Made by a program: the position numbers and the translations under genes. From a bacterium (lineage in GTDB: Bacteria > Verrucomicrobiota > Verrucomicrobiia > Verrucomicrobiales > Akkermansiaceae): 64,000 nt of DNA. The stretch spans positions 46,111 through 110,110 of the forward strand of contig JAAEZT010000002.1 of assembly GCA_018222765.1 (NCBI GenBank). The letters run 5' to 3'. Below are positions 50,955 through 60,742 of the stretch, one piece after another. The notes under the pieces are model-generated. The model was not told where the DNA came from. It did no database searches and worked only from the letters and a program-made list of their open reading frames with translations. How positions within the stretch are numbered: position 1 is the stretch's first letter; each line of letters begins with the position of its first letter.

Positions 50955-53674
50955 CCCTGAGTCTTATAGATCAAACGTAAGGCATCCAGACGAATACGCG
51001 CTCCCTTGAGAGCTTTCTCAAGATCCTCCTGTCGCGTCTTCACCACCTCGATCTCGTGATCGCCAATCATAGGGTTCACTTCGGCCAGATCCTGCAAGCG
51101 ATCCAACTCCGCGCTCAACGACACTTTCATCGCCTCGACCGCCTTGGTCACCACCGTCTTACGCCTTTTTTTCACAAGTCCACCCAACTGCTTCAACATG
51201 TCCGGAATCAGCTCCTGAGTCACCTGAGGTTGCCCCAAAAACTTACGATGCTTACCGGGTCGACAAACCGCCCGAATCAACTTTGCGTCACTCGTAAGAT
51301 CATTCCCCTTAAAATCCACCGCGACCCGAATCGGCACCGCCGGCAGGAAGTGATCGGTCTGCAAGGAAGCCGGAGCAATACACTCAACAACATAGTAAGC
51401 CTCCATGATCACCGAAGTCTCACCTGGCGTCTCCCAGACTCCGAAGGCACTATTCCCAGCCTCACCCGACAACAATAAATCAATCGCCGAAACCACCATG
51501 GGATGATCCGCCGACATGAAGCCCATCTCTTCCCGGCTCAGGGCCTTCTCCCGATCAAAAGTCACCGCCATTCCTTCTTCCGGCAAATCAGGAAAAGCAT
51601 CCGTGATGACATTCCCCGGTTTCAACAAATAATCCCGGTCATCAAGCTCCTCCACTTCGAGCCCGAAAAAGTCAAAAGTCCGCGCAATCCAATCTTCAAA
51701 ATTTCGATCCCGATCCCACGTGTCCATCCTCTCGAGAACTTCGTCAATCTCACCACCACCATTCGAGGTCAGCGCAAGCAAACGATCGTGCCCGCGTTCC
51801 ATCTCAGCTTCGGTTTCATCACGCAAGACCTTCGAGGCCGCGATAAACTCATCAAGCGTATCCGTCTTCAAAGCCTGTAAGCGCTTCACCAAGATTTGCG
51901 CACCTTGCAAATTCTTCTCAAAGGCATTCAGCCCTTCAGAATACCACCGAGCATAACGTTCGCACCGCTGCCCCTTCACGAAAGGCACATGAATATGAAT
52001 TGTCTCGGTCTGGCCAATCCGATCCAATCGCCCGATCCGTTGTTCCAGCAATTCCGGATTCTCCGGCAAATCAAAAAGCACCAAATGATGAGCAAACTGG
52101 AAATTCCGCCCTTCACTTCCAATCTCGGAACACAAAAGAACACGCGCTCCTTCCTCCTCGGAAAAGTAGGCCGCATTGCGATCCCGTTGAAGTAAGGTCA
52201 GTTCTTCGTGGAACTGCGCCAGATTCACCGCCACCCGATCCAGCACCGCCACGGCAATCTCCTCGACCAACTCGAGCGTCTTACAAATCAACAGGACCTT
52301 CTCGTTCGGATTCTTCTCCAAAAAATCCACCAGCCAATTGATCTTAGGCGCAAAATCATCATCGCCTTTCAACTCAATCAAATTCTGCTTCCGCTCCGGA
52401 AAGCCACTCAGCTGCTTTCGTGTATTTCGAAACATCACCCGACCGGTCCCAAAAGAATCGAGCAAATCCGAAACCACTTCATCACGCATTCCCTCTTCGT
52501 CAATCCTCGTAAGCCCATCCGCCAAACGAGGCGAACGTTTCGCAAAAGCCTCAACCGTGGCATCTCCCACAGATTCTCCTGACTTCACAACATCAATGAC
52601 ATCCGCCACCTCTTCATAATGCGCCGACTCTTCCAAAAACTCCTCCAAATCACTGTAACGATCCGGGTCAAGCAACTGCAATCGCGCAAAGTGCCCCTCC
52701 GCACCCAACTGCTGCGGCGTCGCGGTGAGCAAAAGAACCGAAGCCGTTTCCGCAGCCAGCACTTGCACCAATTCATATTCCTCACTTGCCTCCTCCGGCG
52801 TCCACTCCAAGTGATGAGCCTCATCCACGATCAACAAATCCCACCCCGCCTCGATCACCTGCGGCATTCTTTCTGGATTCGCGATCAAAAAGTCCGCGCT
52901 ACACAACACCAGTTGGCTATCCAAAAAGGGATTCGCCTCCGGATCATTATGGGTAATCGACGCACACCGCGCCTCATCAAAGAGCGAGAAAGTCAGATTA
53001 AATCTTCGATACAGCTCCACAAACCATTGATGAGTCAACGCTTCCGGCACCAAAATCAACACTCGCTCGGCGCGTCCGGTCAGCTGGAGACGGTGCAATA
53101 TCAAGCACGCCTCAATCGTCTTTCCCAATCCCACTTCATCCGCCAGCAATACCCGCGGCGCAATTCGTGAGGCCACCTCGTTCACAATTGCGATCTGATG
53201 CGGAATTAAATCCATTCGCCCACCCAAAAACCCCCGAACCGGTGACTTGCGAATCTGACTACTCCGGAAAAGCGATTCCGCACGCAGATTAAAAGTCCGT
53301 AATTCATCCACCTGCCCGCTCAGCAAACGGTCTTCCGGCTTTGAAAAACTGATGGTATCCGAAAGCTCCGCTTCCTCGATGGCCCGCTCACCTGCGTGAT
53401 AAATCAACAAACCCTCTCTCTCCTCCACCCGATCAATCGTCACCGTCACTCCATCATGCAAAAGAACTTCATCCCCCGCCTTAAATTGCACCCGCATGAT
53501 CGGCGCCGTCTCCAGCGAATACGTCCGCTTCTCCTCCGTCGCCGTGAACAGGATGCTCACCTGCCCGTTCTCTTTCTCCAACAAAATCCCCAAACCCAAT
53601 TCAGGCTCGGTCTTGCTAATCCATCTCTGACCCGGCGCAATCGCAGTGTGACTCACGCCGTTGGATACATCCAC
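50951..53674 (-). CDS. rapA: RNA polymerase-associated protein RapA (SWI2/SNF2 ATPase)
   Basis: 907 residues against about 968 in E. coli. The N-terminal part matches RapA (GQRWISKTEPELGLGILL, Tudor-like), followed by the SNF2 ATPase: motif I LLADEVGLGKTIEAC (Walker A about 179-186), DEAHH (about 284-288), TATPQQLG, and helicase C motifs VLLCSEIGSEGRNFQFAHHLVLFDLP and EQRIGRLDRIGQTETI. RapA recycles RNA polymerase after transcription under stress, in the cytoplasm. The start is GTG at 53674; the next ATG is far downstream. The 103-bp spacer before it follows the kbl gene in the same direction. Confidence 0.93.
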   Translation of the reverse strand: MDVSNGVSHTAIAPGQRWISKTEPELGLGILLEKENGQVSILFTATEEKRTYSLETAPIMRVQFKAGDEVLLHDGVTVTIDRVEEREGLLIYHAGERAIEEAELSDTISFSKPEDRLLSGQVDELRTFNLRAESLFRSSQIRKSPVRGFLGGRMDLIPHQIAIVNEVASRIAPRVLLADEVGLGKTIEACLILHRLQLTGRAERVLILVPEALTHQWFVELYRRFNLTFSLFDEARCASITHNDPEANPFLDSQLVLCSADFLIANPERMPQVIEAGWDLLIVDEAHHLEWTPEEASEEYELVQVLAAETASVLLLTATPQQLGAEGHFARLQLLDPDRYSDLEEFLEESAHYEEVADVIDVVKSGESVGDATVEAFAKRSPRLADGLTRIDEEGMRDEVVSDLLDSFGTGRVMFRNTRKQLSGFPERKQNLIELKGDDDFAPKINWLVDFLEKNPNEKVLLICKTLELVEEIAVAVLDRVAVNLAQFHEELTLLQRDRNAAYFSEEEGARVLLCSEIGSEGRNFQFAHHLVLFDLPENPELLEQRIGRLDRIGQTETIHIHVPFVKGQRCERYARWYSEGLNAFEKNLQGAQILVKRLQALKTDTLDEFIAASKVLRDETEAEMERGHDRLLALTSNGGGEIDEVLERMDTWDRDRNFEDWIARTFDFFGLEVEELDDRDYLLKPGNVITDAFPDLPEEGMAVTFDREKALSREEMGFMSADHPMVVSAIDLLLSGEAGNSAFGVWETPGETSVIMEAYYVVECIAPASLQTDHFLPAVPIRVAVDFKGNDLTSDAKLIRAVCRPGKHRKFLGQPQVTQELIPDMLKQLGGLVKKRRKTVVTKAVEAMKVSLSAELDRLQDLAEVNPMIGDHEIEVVKTRQEDLEKALKGARIRLDALRLIYKTQG

Positions 53675-53777
53675 ACCACCAAGATGTCGAGACGCACCCG
53701 AGAGGAATTATGATCCACCCGTCAGCCTATATGCTTCCATCAACTCCCTTGATGTTCATCAACGGATCAAGAATTAA

Positions 53778-54974
53778 TCAAAGAACTCCAAGCTCTTTCC
53801 CCACCTCCACAAATGCCTCAAGGCCTCGATCCAAATGCTCCTTGGTGTGCGCCGCGGAGATTTGGGTCCGGATCCTCGCCCGTTCTTTTGGGACGACCGG
53901 GAAGAAAAAGCCAATCGCGTAAACTCCCCTCTCCATCAACCCTTCCGAAAATCGCTGGGACAATTCCGCCTCCCCTAAAATCACCGGCGTAATCGGATGT
54001 TCCGCCCCCGACACTTCAAAGCCCGTCGATTCAATCTGCTCCCGAAAATACCGGGCGTTTTCTTTCGCGCGATCCGCCAAGTCCGTCGAAGCCGTCAACA
54101 TCTCCAGCACCTTGAGCGACGCCGCTGCGATTGGAGGCGCAATACTATTCGAAAATAAATACGGCCGCGATCTCTGACGAAGCAAATCTACGATCTCCTT
54201 CTTCCCCGAAGTGTATCCGCCTGAGGCACCTCCGAGAGCTTTTCCCAAAGTCCCCGTCGTCAAATCAATCTTCCCAAAAAGACCACAATGCTCATGCGTC
54301 CCGCTCCCGCGCGCGCCGAGGAACCCCGTGGCATGACAGTCATCAAAGTGCACCAAAGCGCCATATTTTTCCGCCAGTGCATGAACGCCCGCGAGATCGG
54401 CAATCACTCCGTCCATCGAAAAAACCCCATCCGTTGTGATCAACTTATGTCTCGCTCCATCGGCATCCGCCTGCTTCAGCTTTCCCTCCAAATCCGCGAG
54501 ATCATTGTTGGCGTAGCGATAGCGCTTAGCTTTGCACAAACGCACGCCATCAATAATTGAGGCATGATTGAGCGAATCCGAAATCACGGCGTCTTCCGCC
54601 GTCAACAAGGTTTCGAAAAGCCCGCCGTTGGCATCGAAACATGAGGGATAGAGAATGGTATCCTCCGTTCCGAGAAACTCTGTGAGCGCCTCTTCCAGTC
54701 GACGATGTAAGGTCTGGGTACCGCAAATAAATCGAACCGAAGAGAGCCCGAAACCATATTCATCGATCGACTCTCTCGCCGCTTCCCGAACCTCAGGGTG
54801 ATTCGACAGCCCAAGGTAGTTGTTCGCGCACATGTTGATCACCCGTCGACCGTCATCGAGCGTAATCTCCGCGTCCTGAGGCGAACTGATCTGGCTTTCT
54901 TTTTTATAAAGGCCATCGCGCTTAATCTCATCGAGAGTTGTGGCAAGCTGAGTCTGAAATTCAGAAGTATACAT
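53778..54974 (-). CDS. kbl: Glycine C-acetyltransferase (2-amino-3-ketobutyrate CoA ligase)
   Basis: 398 residues, the exact family length. Motifs: [79 protein letters not shown], and the PLP-binding lysine K245 in [14 protein letters not shown]. Kbl splits 2-amino-3-oxobutyrate with CoA into glycine and acetyl-CoA, following threonine oxidation by Tdh. It lies 18 bp downstream of tdh, so kbl and tdh form one threonine-degradation operon with tdh first. Confidence 0.97.
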   Translation of the reverse strand: MYTSEFQTQLATTLDEIKRDGLYKKESQISSPQDAEITLDDGRRVINMCANNYLGLSNHPEVREAARESIDEYGFGLSSVRFICGTQTLHRRLEEALTEFLGTEDTILYPSCFDANGGLFETLLTAEDAVISDSLNHASIIDGVRLCKAKRYRYANNDLADLEGKLKQADADGARHKLITTDGVFSMDGVIADLAGVHALAEKYGALVHFDDCHATGFLGARGSGTHEHCGLFGKIDLTTGTLGKALGGASGGYTSGKKEIVDLLRQRSRPYLFSNSIAPPIAAASLKVLEMLTASTDLADRAKENARYFREQIESTGFEVSGAEHPITPVILGEAELSQRFSEGLMERGVYAIGFFFPVVPKERARIRTQISAAHTKEHLDRGLEAFVEVGKELGVL

Positions 54975-54992
54975 AATTTTTAAGGTGATATT

Positions 54993-56027
54993 TTATCCAA
55001 GGTCGGACCATTGCAGAAGAACTTTCCCGCAGGAGCCCCCTTTCATCGCCGCGAAGCCCTCTTCGAAATCGGCGTAGTGAAAACGATGAGTGATCACGGG
55101 CGAAATATCGAGGCCCGACTGGATCATCGAGGTCATCTGATACCAGGTCTCGTACATCTTCCGGCCATAGATTCCCTTGATCGTCAGTGAATTAAAAATG
55201 ACCTGATTCCAGTCAATCGTGACATTCGGCCCGGGAATTCCCAACAGGGCAATCTGTCCACTATGCCGCATATTGGAAATCAAGTCATTAAAGGCATCAT
55301 GATTTCCGGACATTTCCAAACCGACATCAAATCCCTCTTTCATTCCCAATTCATCTTGAACGTCCGATAATTTTTCCTTTCCCACGTTAACAGTCCTCGT
55401 TGCTCCAAGCGTTCTGGCTAGCTCCAGGCGTGTCTCGTCCAGATCAGTAATCACGACGTGTCTCGCGCCCGCATGTTTTGCGATCGCCACTGACATGATT
55501 CCGATTGGACCCGCCCCGGTAACGAGCACGTCCTCGCCCAGCAGGGGAAACGTGAGCGCCGTATGGGTGGCATTCCCGAGGGGATCGAAAATCGCAGCTT
55601 CATCGCGTGAGATCTCCGGAGCCAGCTTCCAAACATTTGTCGCCGGCAGCGCGAGATACTCCGCGAAGGCACCCGGCGAAGTCACCCCCACGCCTTTGGT
55701 GTCCTTGCAGTAATGCCGCCGTCCCGCCAGACAGTTGCGACACCTTCCACAAATCAAATGCCCTTCCCCGGAAACAACATCACCCACTTTCAAATAATCT
55801 ACCTCCCCGCCGACCTCGACAATGTCCCCCACAAACTCATGCCCCGTCACCAAGGGCACCGGAATGGTCTTGGCCGCCCATTCATCCCAATTGTAGATGT
55901 GCAGGTCGGTGCCACAGATCCCCGTCCGATCTACTTTGATCAAGACGTCCCGGGGACCAATTGAGGGCTCAGGAACATCCAACAAAGCCAAGCCAGACGC
56001 GGAGTCGTTTTTAACAAGTGCTTTCAC
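54993..56027 (-). CDS. tdh: L-threonine 3-dehydrogenase
   Basis: 344 residues of zinc-dependent medium-chain dehydrogenase. The catalytic zinc ligands are C38 ([16 protein letters not shown]), H63 and E64 (GHEFVG); the structural zinc cysteines are C93, C96, C99 and C107 ([15 protein letters not shown]). The Rossmann motif is [22 protein letters not shown]. The [13 protein letters not shown] signature and the partner kbl separate it from other alcohol dehydrogenases. It oxidises threonine with NAD+ to 2-amino-3-oxobutyrate, which Kbl cleaves to glycine and acetyl-CoA. It diverges from the thioredoxin-like gene across a 191-bp spacer. Confidence 0.97.
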   Translation of the reverse strand: MKALVKNDSASGLALLDVPEPSIGPRDVLIKVDRTGICGTDLHIYNWDEWAAKTIPVPLVTGHEFVGDIVEVGGEVDYLKVGDVVSGEGHLICGRCRNCLAGRRHYCKDTKGVGVTSPGAFAEYLALPATNVWKLAPEISRDEAAIFDPLGNATHTALTFPLLGEDVLVTGAGPIGIMSVAIAKHAGARHVVITDLDETRLELARTLGATRTVNVGKEKLSDVQDELGMKEGFDVGLEMSGNHDAFNDLISNMRHSGQIALLGIPGPNVTIDWNQVIFNSLTIKGIYGRKMYETWYQMTSMIQSGLDISPVITHRFHYADFEEGFAAMKGGSCGKVLLQWSDLG

Positions 56028-56218
56028 GATAATTCAATTTCGATTTCCGAGGAACATCCTTTGATCTGGATTTTAGAGACACGCAAGCCGCGATTCTTGA
56101 AAATGTATGACAGTGAATTCAGATCCCTCTCACACTTCTTCGCAACAAAGTGTAAACTACGCGGTTTCCTCCTCCAACTACTGAAACATTCTGCTAATTA
56201 TTTCTCAGCCACTCCCCA

Positions 56219-57238
56219 ATGAAAACTTTCGCACTCCTGCTCTTAATTTCTATCGCCACCCTCTCCGCGCAACGAGGCCCAAGACCTCATGAGATTGCCG
56301 AATCACCCGCTGACATCGGCTCATCAGGCTTCGTCTGGTATCCCATCCTCGAAGACGGACTCGCCGAAGCCAAACGCTCCAAGCGTCCAATCTTCTTCTT
56401 GGCCGCCGCTTCACAGTGCAGCGGGGTTTCCGGAGTCTTCTGACCCGGCTACACTCACACGGCGTACCGGGAGTACACCAAAAACGATGTGATCAAAGCG
56501 AGCCGCGACTTTGTCTGTATTCGCATCGACTCCTACGAAAGCGAAGAGGCTCAGAAAATTGTCCGCAGCCATCTCAACGGACGATTTGAAAACACCGCCT
56601 TCTGCATCCTTTCCCCTGATGGTAAAGAACGCCTGACTCGAAGCGGACGTGGACCCGGACAGGTTTTTAGAGGAAATCTCGCGAGCTCCCTCAACACCAT
56701 TTCCAAAGAATATCGGAGCAGAGACAAGGGCGCCGCAGTCCCCGATTTCCCCACATTCAAGCTCAGCCTCAACGTCACCTCCGCCGATCAACGCCTGCTT
56801 CTTCTCGTCACCGGGAATGACAAGGAACTCAAAACCGCCCGCAAGTACCTCCAACCATTCGCAGAGCACCCGGACATCATTGGCCGCTTCCACTACGATT
56901 TTGAAAGCGACGAAAAAGCTTGGTCAAAGGTCCTGAGCAAAAGTAAATCAGGCTCTCGAATCATGATTGTTGCAGCCGACACCTTCGGACAAAAAGGCGA
57001 AGTTATCAAAAGTTTCCCTCTCAATGTCAAACTGAGTGATCTGAAAGACGCTCTCCTCAAGGCCAATGAATCCTACGCAAAAAACACGCCGAAGAAAAAC
57101 TATGGCAACCACATTCAAAAGGGCCGTCGCAATGGCGTGACCTGGGAAATGCCCATGGAGTATGGTGAAGACCGGGACGGAGACGGAAAAATCGACCATC
57201 GTGGAGGAGCAGGTCGTCCGGGGCCACGCCGACGGTAG
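56219..57238 (+). CDS. Exported thioredoxin-like protein with in-frame TGA (candidate selenocysteine codon)
   Basis: Two open frames in the same phase are joined by TGA at 56441-56443. Read through, the protein has 339 residues: a signal peptide (MKTFALLLLISIATLSAQRG), then SSGFVWYPILEDGLAEAKRSKRPIFFLAA (a thioredoxin-like strand), a Cys at about 67 (SQCSGVSGVF), the TGA at codon 75, PGYTHTAYREYTKND and IKASRDFVCIRIDSYES. The tail is rich in G, R and P. Codon use stays typical on both sides and no frame shift is present. A hairpin follows the TGA at the distance expected of a bacterial SECIS. Either it is a selenoprotein, or the gene is broken by a nonsense change (for example TGG or CGA to TGA). 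Confidence 0.7.
56444..56471 (+). promoter_or_regulatory. SECIS-like hairpin directly downstream of the in-frame TGA
   Basis: CCCGG (56444-56448) pairs with CCGGG (56467-56471); after a bulged C at 56449, TAC (56450-56452) pairs with GTA (56464-56466). The 11-base loop holds GG at 56461-56462, 18-19 bases after the TGA; in E. coli fdhF the loop GG is also about 19-20 bases downstream. The fit is good by eye but folding energy was not computed, and the hairpin could be chance in GC-rich coding sequence. Confidence 0.4.
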
Positions 57239-57241
57239 GAA

Positions 57242-60200
57242 CTATCGTTCTGCCACCTTCAATCGGTAAAATCTTTTTTCTCCCGCTGCGACAGGCTTAC
57301 CAAAAGTTATCAGCTCCCGCCCATCGACCGGAACGGCCCGTGACACCACGGTCAATGATTCGTCGCTCCCCCAATCTTCCAGATTCGTAGAACTCTCCAA
57401 CATTAACCTGGCCTGATCAGCTCCGACTCTCACTGGAAACTGAAAACGCCATTCGCCACCATCCTCCGAAAAGAGAATTGCCAATCTTCCATCACGCCGG
57501 TCTCCGGCATCCGTCCCGATGGCATACTCGAAGAAGTCATCCAATTCATCGCCATCGGAATCAACTCCGGAAAGACCACCAAAAGCAAGCGTCGCCCCAC
57601 TTCCCGGAGTTCCCCCCGCAAACATGCTCACTCGCCAATTTGAAGCATCGCGATGATCCGGATTTGTATCCGGTGATATCAAAGTTAAACTATGTCCCGC
57701 CCCATCCGCACCCTTGGGCCAGGGAGCAGCATCGTTAAAGGCAAAGTCATGGATCACCGAGCTATCGGCAGCCCGCAAATCGATCCACTCGCCGTCATTG
57801 TTCAAGCTGCCCGAAAAAGTCCCCACCACTTTATCTGCTTCGTCAGGATACGCCGCGGCGAAATCATCGAGATTTTTCACTAACACGATCCGCTCCCCGG
57901 GAACAAGCACCCACAAGCGCGTGCTTGTCCCTTCATCAAAGGAAAATTCAACGCCGTCTCGAAATTCTACACCCCGCAGGTCCACCGGAAGATCTCCGAC
58001 ATTCATCAACTCTACGAATTCCTCCTCAGTCTCCGTATTCGACGGATGATAATATAGTTCACTGATAACGAGATTCTCACTACTCGCCGGTTCCGTTCCG
58101 ACGTAAAACGCCGCACTGCTCAACGCACTCCATTCTCCGCCGCTTAAGGCACGGGCATTCACAATAAACGAAGCACCCAAGGGAACTGCGCCACTGTAGA
58201 CAAATCCCCCGCCATCCTTCGGGTCGCTTCCATCGATGGTATAGCGAATCTCGCCAGCTGGCGCTGTCATCGTCAAATTGAATCCCGGCGGAACGTTGCC
58301 CCCAAATTGACTCATCTCCGGCGCCTCGACGGAGGGATAGAGATTTTGATTCCTAAATTGATTCAAGACCGTTTCACTACGTCCCGGGATGTAGGTACTC
58401 AACTGGTAATTCACCTCCGTCTGCCACTCCGAATTCACCGTATACGGATTTCCGGCTCGCTGAGCATCTCCCCACCTCGCCGATTCCGCAATCAGGGGAA
58501 TGCGCAATTCATCCACGAAGCCCTGGAAGGTTGCCGCAACACTCGGCGGAGTCAGCGCTCCGTTATTGAAAAAATGACGGTGAATGCGATCCGCAAATAA
58601 CAATCGATAATCCGCATTGGCCCGTAATTTCTGATGCACCCCTGTCGCACGCCCTGCATTATTTTTCGTGGTATTATTTACCATCGGTCCCAGCAAAGTC
58701 CGCTCGGAATCCCAAGTGAAAAACTTAAAGGTCTCGCCCTCTCCTCTCAAGCGCCCCGCCTGCCAGTTGTTGGTATCCCAGTCCGAGTTACCGTTGTAAA
58801 AATTCACCAACAACCAATCGATCATGTTCTCCAAATCGAGATATTCCTGAATTCCATCGTAGTTTTCCGGCAAGGCCATGTCGGTTTCCGAGATCGCCAG
58901 GACCTGATCCCACGGATCCACCGAACCATCGACCGCCTCGATCCCTGGTCGAGGCGATGACTTGATGACATCCCAATCTTCCTTCTCCCCGCCAAAGGCC
59001 TGCACCATGGAATCAGATTCGATTCGCTCGATGGTATTGAATAAGCCCCAATACATTCCATTGAGATAGACATGAATGTGACCTTGCCTTGTGGCGGGTT
59101 GCCCCATTTCACCCTGAAGACGCCGCGCCAACTGGTCTCGAATGTAGAGCGCCTCTTCCCGTTGAGGGGCATTGGGATGGAACCACGAGTCACCATTCTG
59201 ACCACGAAGCAAATAGCTGTTCACTTCGTCATTCTCGCTTCCCTCTCCAAAGATTGGAAACTTCAAAGTCGATTCCCCGTAGCCACTCCGAAAGACAAGG
59301 CGCATGTTGTGTTTCTTTCGTGAGGTCGTCCGACTAGCATTACCAAAAATGCGCATCCCCGCATCGAGTTGAATTTCTTCACCATGAGGAAAATCAAAGA
59401 ACTCCGCCGAGACTCTTCGCTCCCACGCCGGCCCACGGGCGATCACCGAATTAGAATAAATCCCACCAGTCGTCGGATCGGTATCACTGTTAAACCAATC
59501 ATCGACCTCCATCACCAGAGACAAGGTCGGGAGACCCCGCAAAGCCGCCTTGATCTGAGCCGTTGTCCCAATACTTCCTCCACTCGCCATTGCGTAGTCA
59601 GCTGTCACCGACGGCTGCCAGGTCGCAGGATAGCCAGCCGGATTTGGGGGCTGGTTCACCACGTCATCGAGAAAAAGGTAAGTGTGCGTCATCACCTTCA
59701 GGGGAACGGCACCGGGAAAAAACGCACTCGCCCGCAAGGTCGTAGTAGTAGAAATTGAAATCGGAGCTGAGTAGAGAATCCCATTGTCTGGAGATGGCTC
59801 ACTGGCATCCATGGTATAATATATCTCAGCGCCCACAGCCTCGGTTGAGAGAGCCACATTGAACGGTGCCGTAAAAAAGCCACGGGTGACATCTGCCACC
59901 ACCTCCTCATCAATGACCGAATCAGCAGCCGTCGAGGCATTCGCCGCCAGGGGAGTCGGATTCACAAAATAACCCGGCCCATTCTCGGATAGCCCCCACG
60001 ATACTCCCACATTTTGCTCGGGATACTCGGGAGAAAACTCATGGTGAATCGTTACCCCGTCCGGCTCGACCAAGGCAAGATATTCCCCCTCCCGGGCCAA
60101 TCCAAAATTGGCGTGCAATTCCCCCGCCGCCCCGACCCGGTCCTTGCCACTGGCGAAGATCATAAGATATCCGTTCCCATTCACTTGCGCGTTCGGGAGT

Positions 60201-60667
60201 TCCCACTTCGATAAATTTTCCGGGTCATCGGTAAGATACCAACCTGCGAGATTTCCGCCCAGCCCTCCCAAATTTCTCAACTCGATCCAGTCGGACTCGT
60301 CACCGTCTTCATCCTGAATCGGTCCGGCATTTCTCGCCTGGATTTCGTTCAATCGAATCGGTCCGAAGACGGAAACCTCGACCGTTACAGATCTTGACTC
60401 GGTATCAATCCCATCCGAAGCAGTCAACGTATACACCGTCGTTTCCTGGGGAGCCAAGATCCCGCTTCCAGATCTTGCCGGTATCGAGCCAATTCCCGGT
60501 TCCAAAGTCAAAGACGTCACGCCCTCATTCACGGCCCAACTGATCGTCACCGCTTCCCCAGGATCGACCCCGGAAGGCGCAGCCTGAAAACTACTGATCA
60601 AGGGCAATCCTAATACACTGGTATGCAAGCACGCCCAGCTGCAAATGAGCAGGTATATTCTCATCAA
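57242..60667 (-). CDS. Giant surface protein with Ig/PKD-like, lamin-tail, CHB_HEX and CotH domains (1141 aa)
   Basis: A signal peptide (MMRIYLLICSWACLHTSVLG) is followed by an Ig/PKD-like domain (FQAAPSGVDPGEAVTISWAV), a lamin-tail domain (PIRLNEIQARNAGPIQDEDG), a chitobiase C-terminal-like repeat (IYYTMDASEPSPDNGILYS), and CotH (LDAGMRIFGNASRTTSRKKHNMRLVF; HVYLNGMYWGLFNTIERIESD; FFTWDSERTLLG). Then come a second chitobiase-like unit (IRYTIDGSDPKDGG), a lamin-tail domain (VISELYYHPSNTETEEEFVELMNVG) and the C-terminal module DSDGDELDDFFEYAIGTD to RFYRLKVAER. It is a closer paralog of the 41.3-46.4 kb protein than of the 1.7-6.3 kb one, by domain order. Confidence 0.87.
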   Translation of the reverse strand: MMRIYLLICSWACLHTSVLGLPLISSFQAAPSGVDPGEAVTISWAVNEGVTSLTLEPGIGSIPARSGSGILAPQETTVYTLTASDGIDTESRSVTVEVSVFGPIRLNEIQARNAGPIQDEDGDESDWIELRNLGGLGGNLAGWYLTDDPENLSKWELPNAQVNGNGYLMIFASGKDRVGAAGELHANFGLAREGEYLALVEPDGVTIHHEFSPEYPEQNVGVSWGLSENGPGYFVNPTPLAANASTAADSVIDEEVVADVTRGFFTAPFNVALSTEAVGAEIYYTMDASEPSPDNGILYSAPISISTTTTLRASAFFPGAVPLKVMTHTYLFLDDVVNQPPNPAGYPATWQPSVTADYAMASGGSIGTTAQIKAALRGLPTLSLVMEVDDWFNSDTDPTTGGIYSNSVIARGPAWERRVSAEFFDFPHGEEIQLDAGMRIFGNASRTTSRKKHNMRLVFRSGYGESTLKFPIFGEGSENDEVNSYLLRGQNGDSWFHPNAPQREEALYIRDQLARRLQGEMGQPATRQGHIHVYLNGMYWGLFNTIERIESDSMVQAFGGEKEDWDVIKSSPRPGIEAVDGSVDPWDQVLAISETDMALPENYDGIQEYLDLENMIDWLLVNFYNGNSDWDTNNWQAGRLRGEGETFKFFTWDSERTLLGPMVNNTTKNNAGRATGVHQKLRANADYRLLFADRIHRHFFNNGALTPPSVAATFQGFVDELRIPLIAESARWGDAQRAGNPYTVNSEWQTEVNYQLSTYIPGRSETVLNQFRNQNLYPSVEAPEMSQFGGNVPPGFNLTMTAPAGEIRYTIDGSDPKDGGGFVYSGAVPLGASFIVNARALSGGEWSALSSAAFYVGTEPASSENLVISELYYHPSNTETEEEFVELMNVGDLPVDLRGVEFRDGVEFSFDEGTSTRLWVLVPGERIVLVKNLDDFAAAYPDEADKVVGTFSGSLNNDGEWIDLRAADSSVIHDFAFNDAAPWPKGADGAGHSLTLISPDTNPDHRDASNWRVSMFAGGTPGSGATLAFGGLSGVDSDGDELDDFFEYAIGTDAGDRRDGRLAILFSEDGGEWRFQFPVRVGADQARLMLESSTNLEDWGSDESLTVVSRAVPVDGRELITFGKPVAAGEKRFYRLKVAER

Positions 60668-60742
60668 AGCTAAACGGTTATGACATGCATGACGGGATTT
60701 TTGCCATCCCCGATATTTTCGAGGACAGCATTCAGAAATCCC

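Noticed and set aside
60668-60742. Possible riboswitch or terminator between two minus-strand genes
   Set aside because: Only a 5-bp GGGAT/ATCCC stem is visible, with no U-tract and no match to a riboswitch class that I know.
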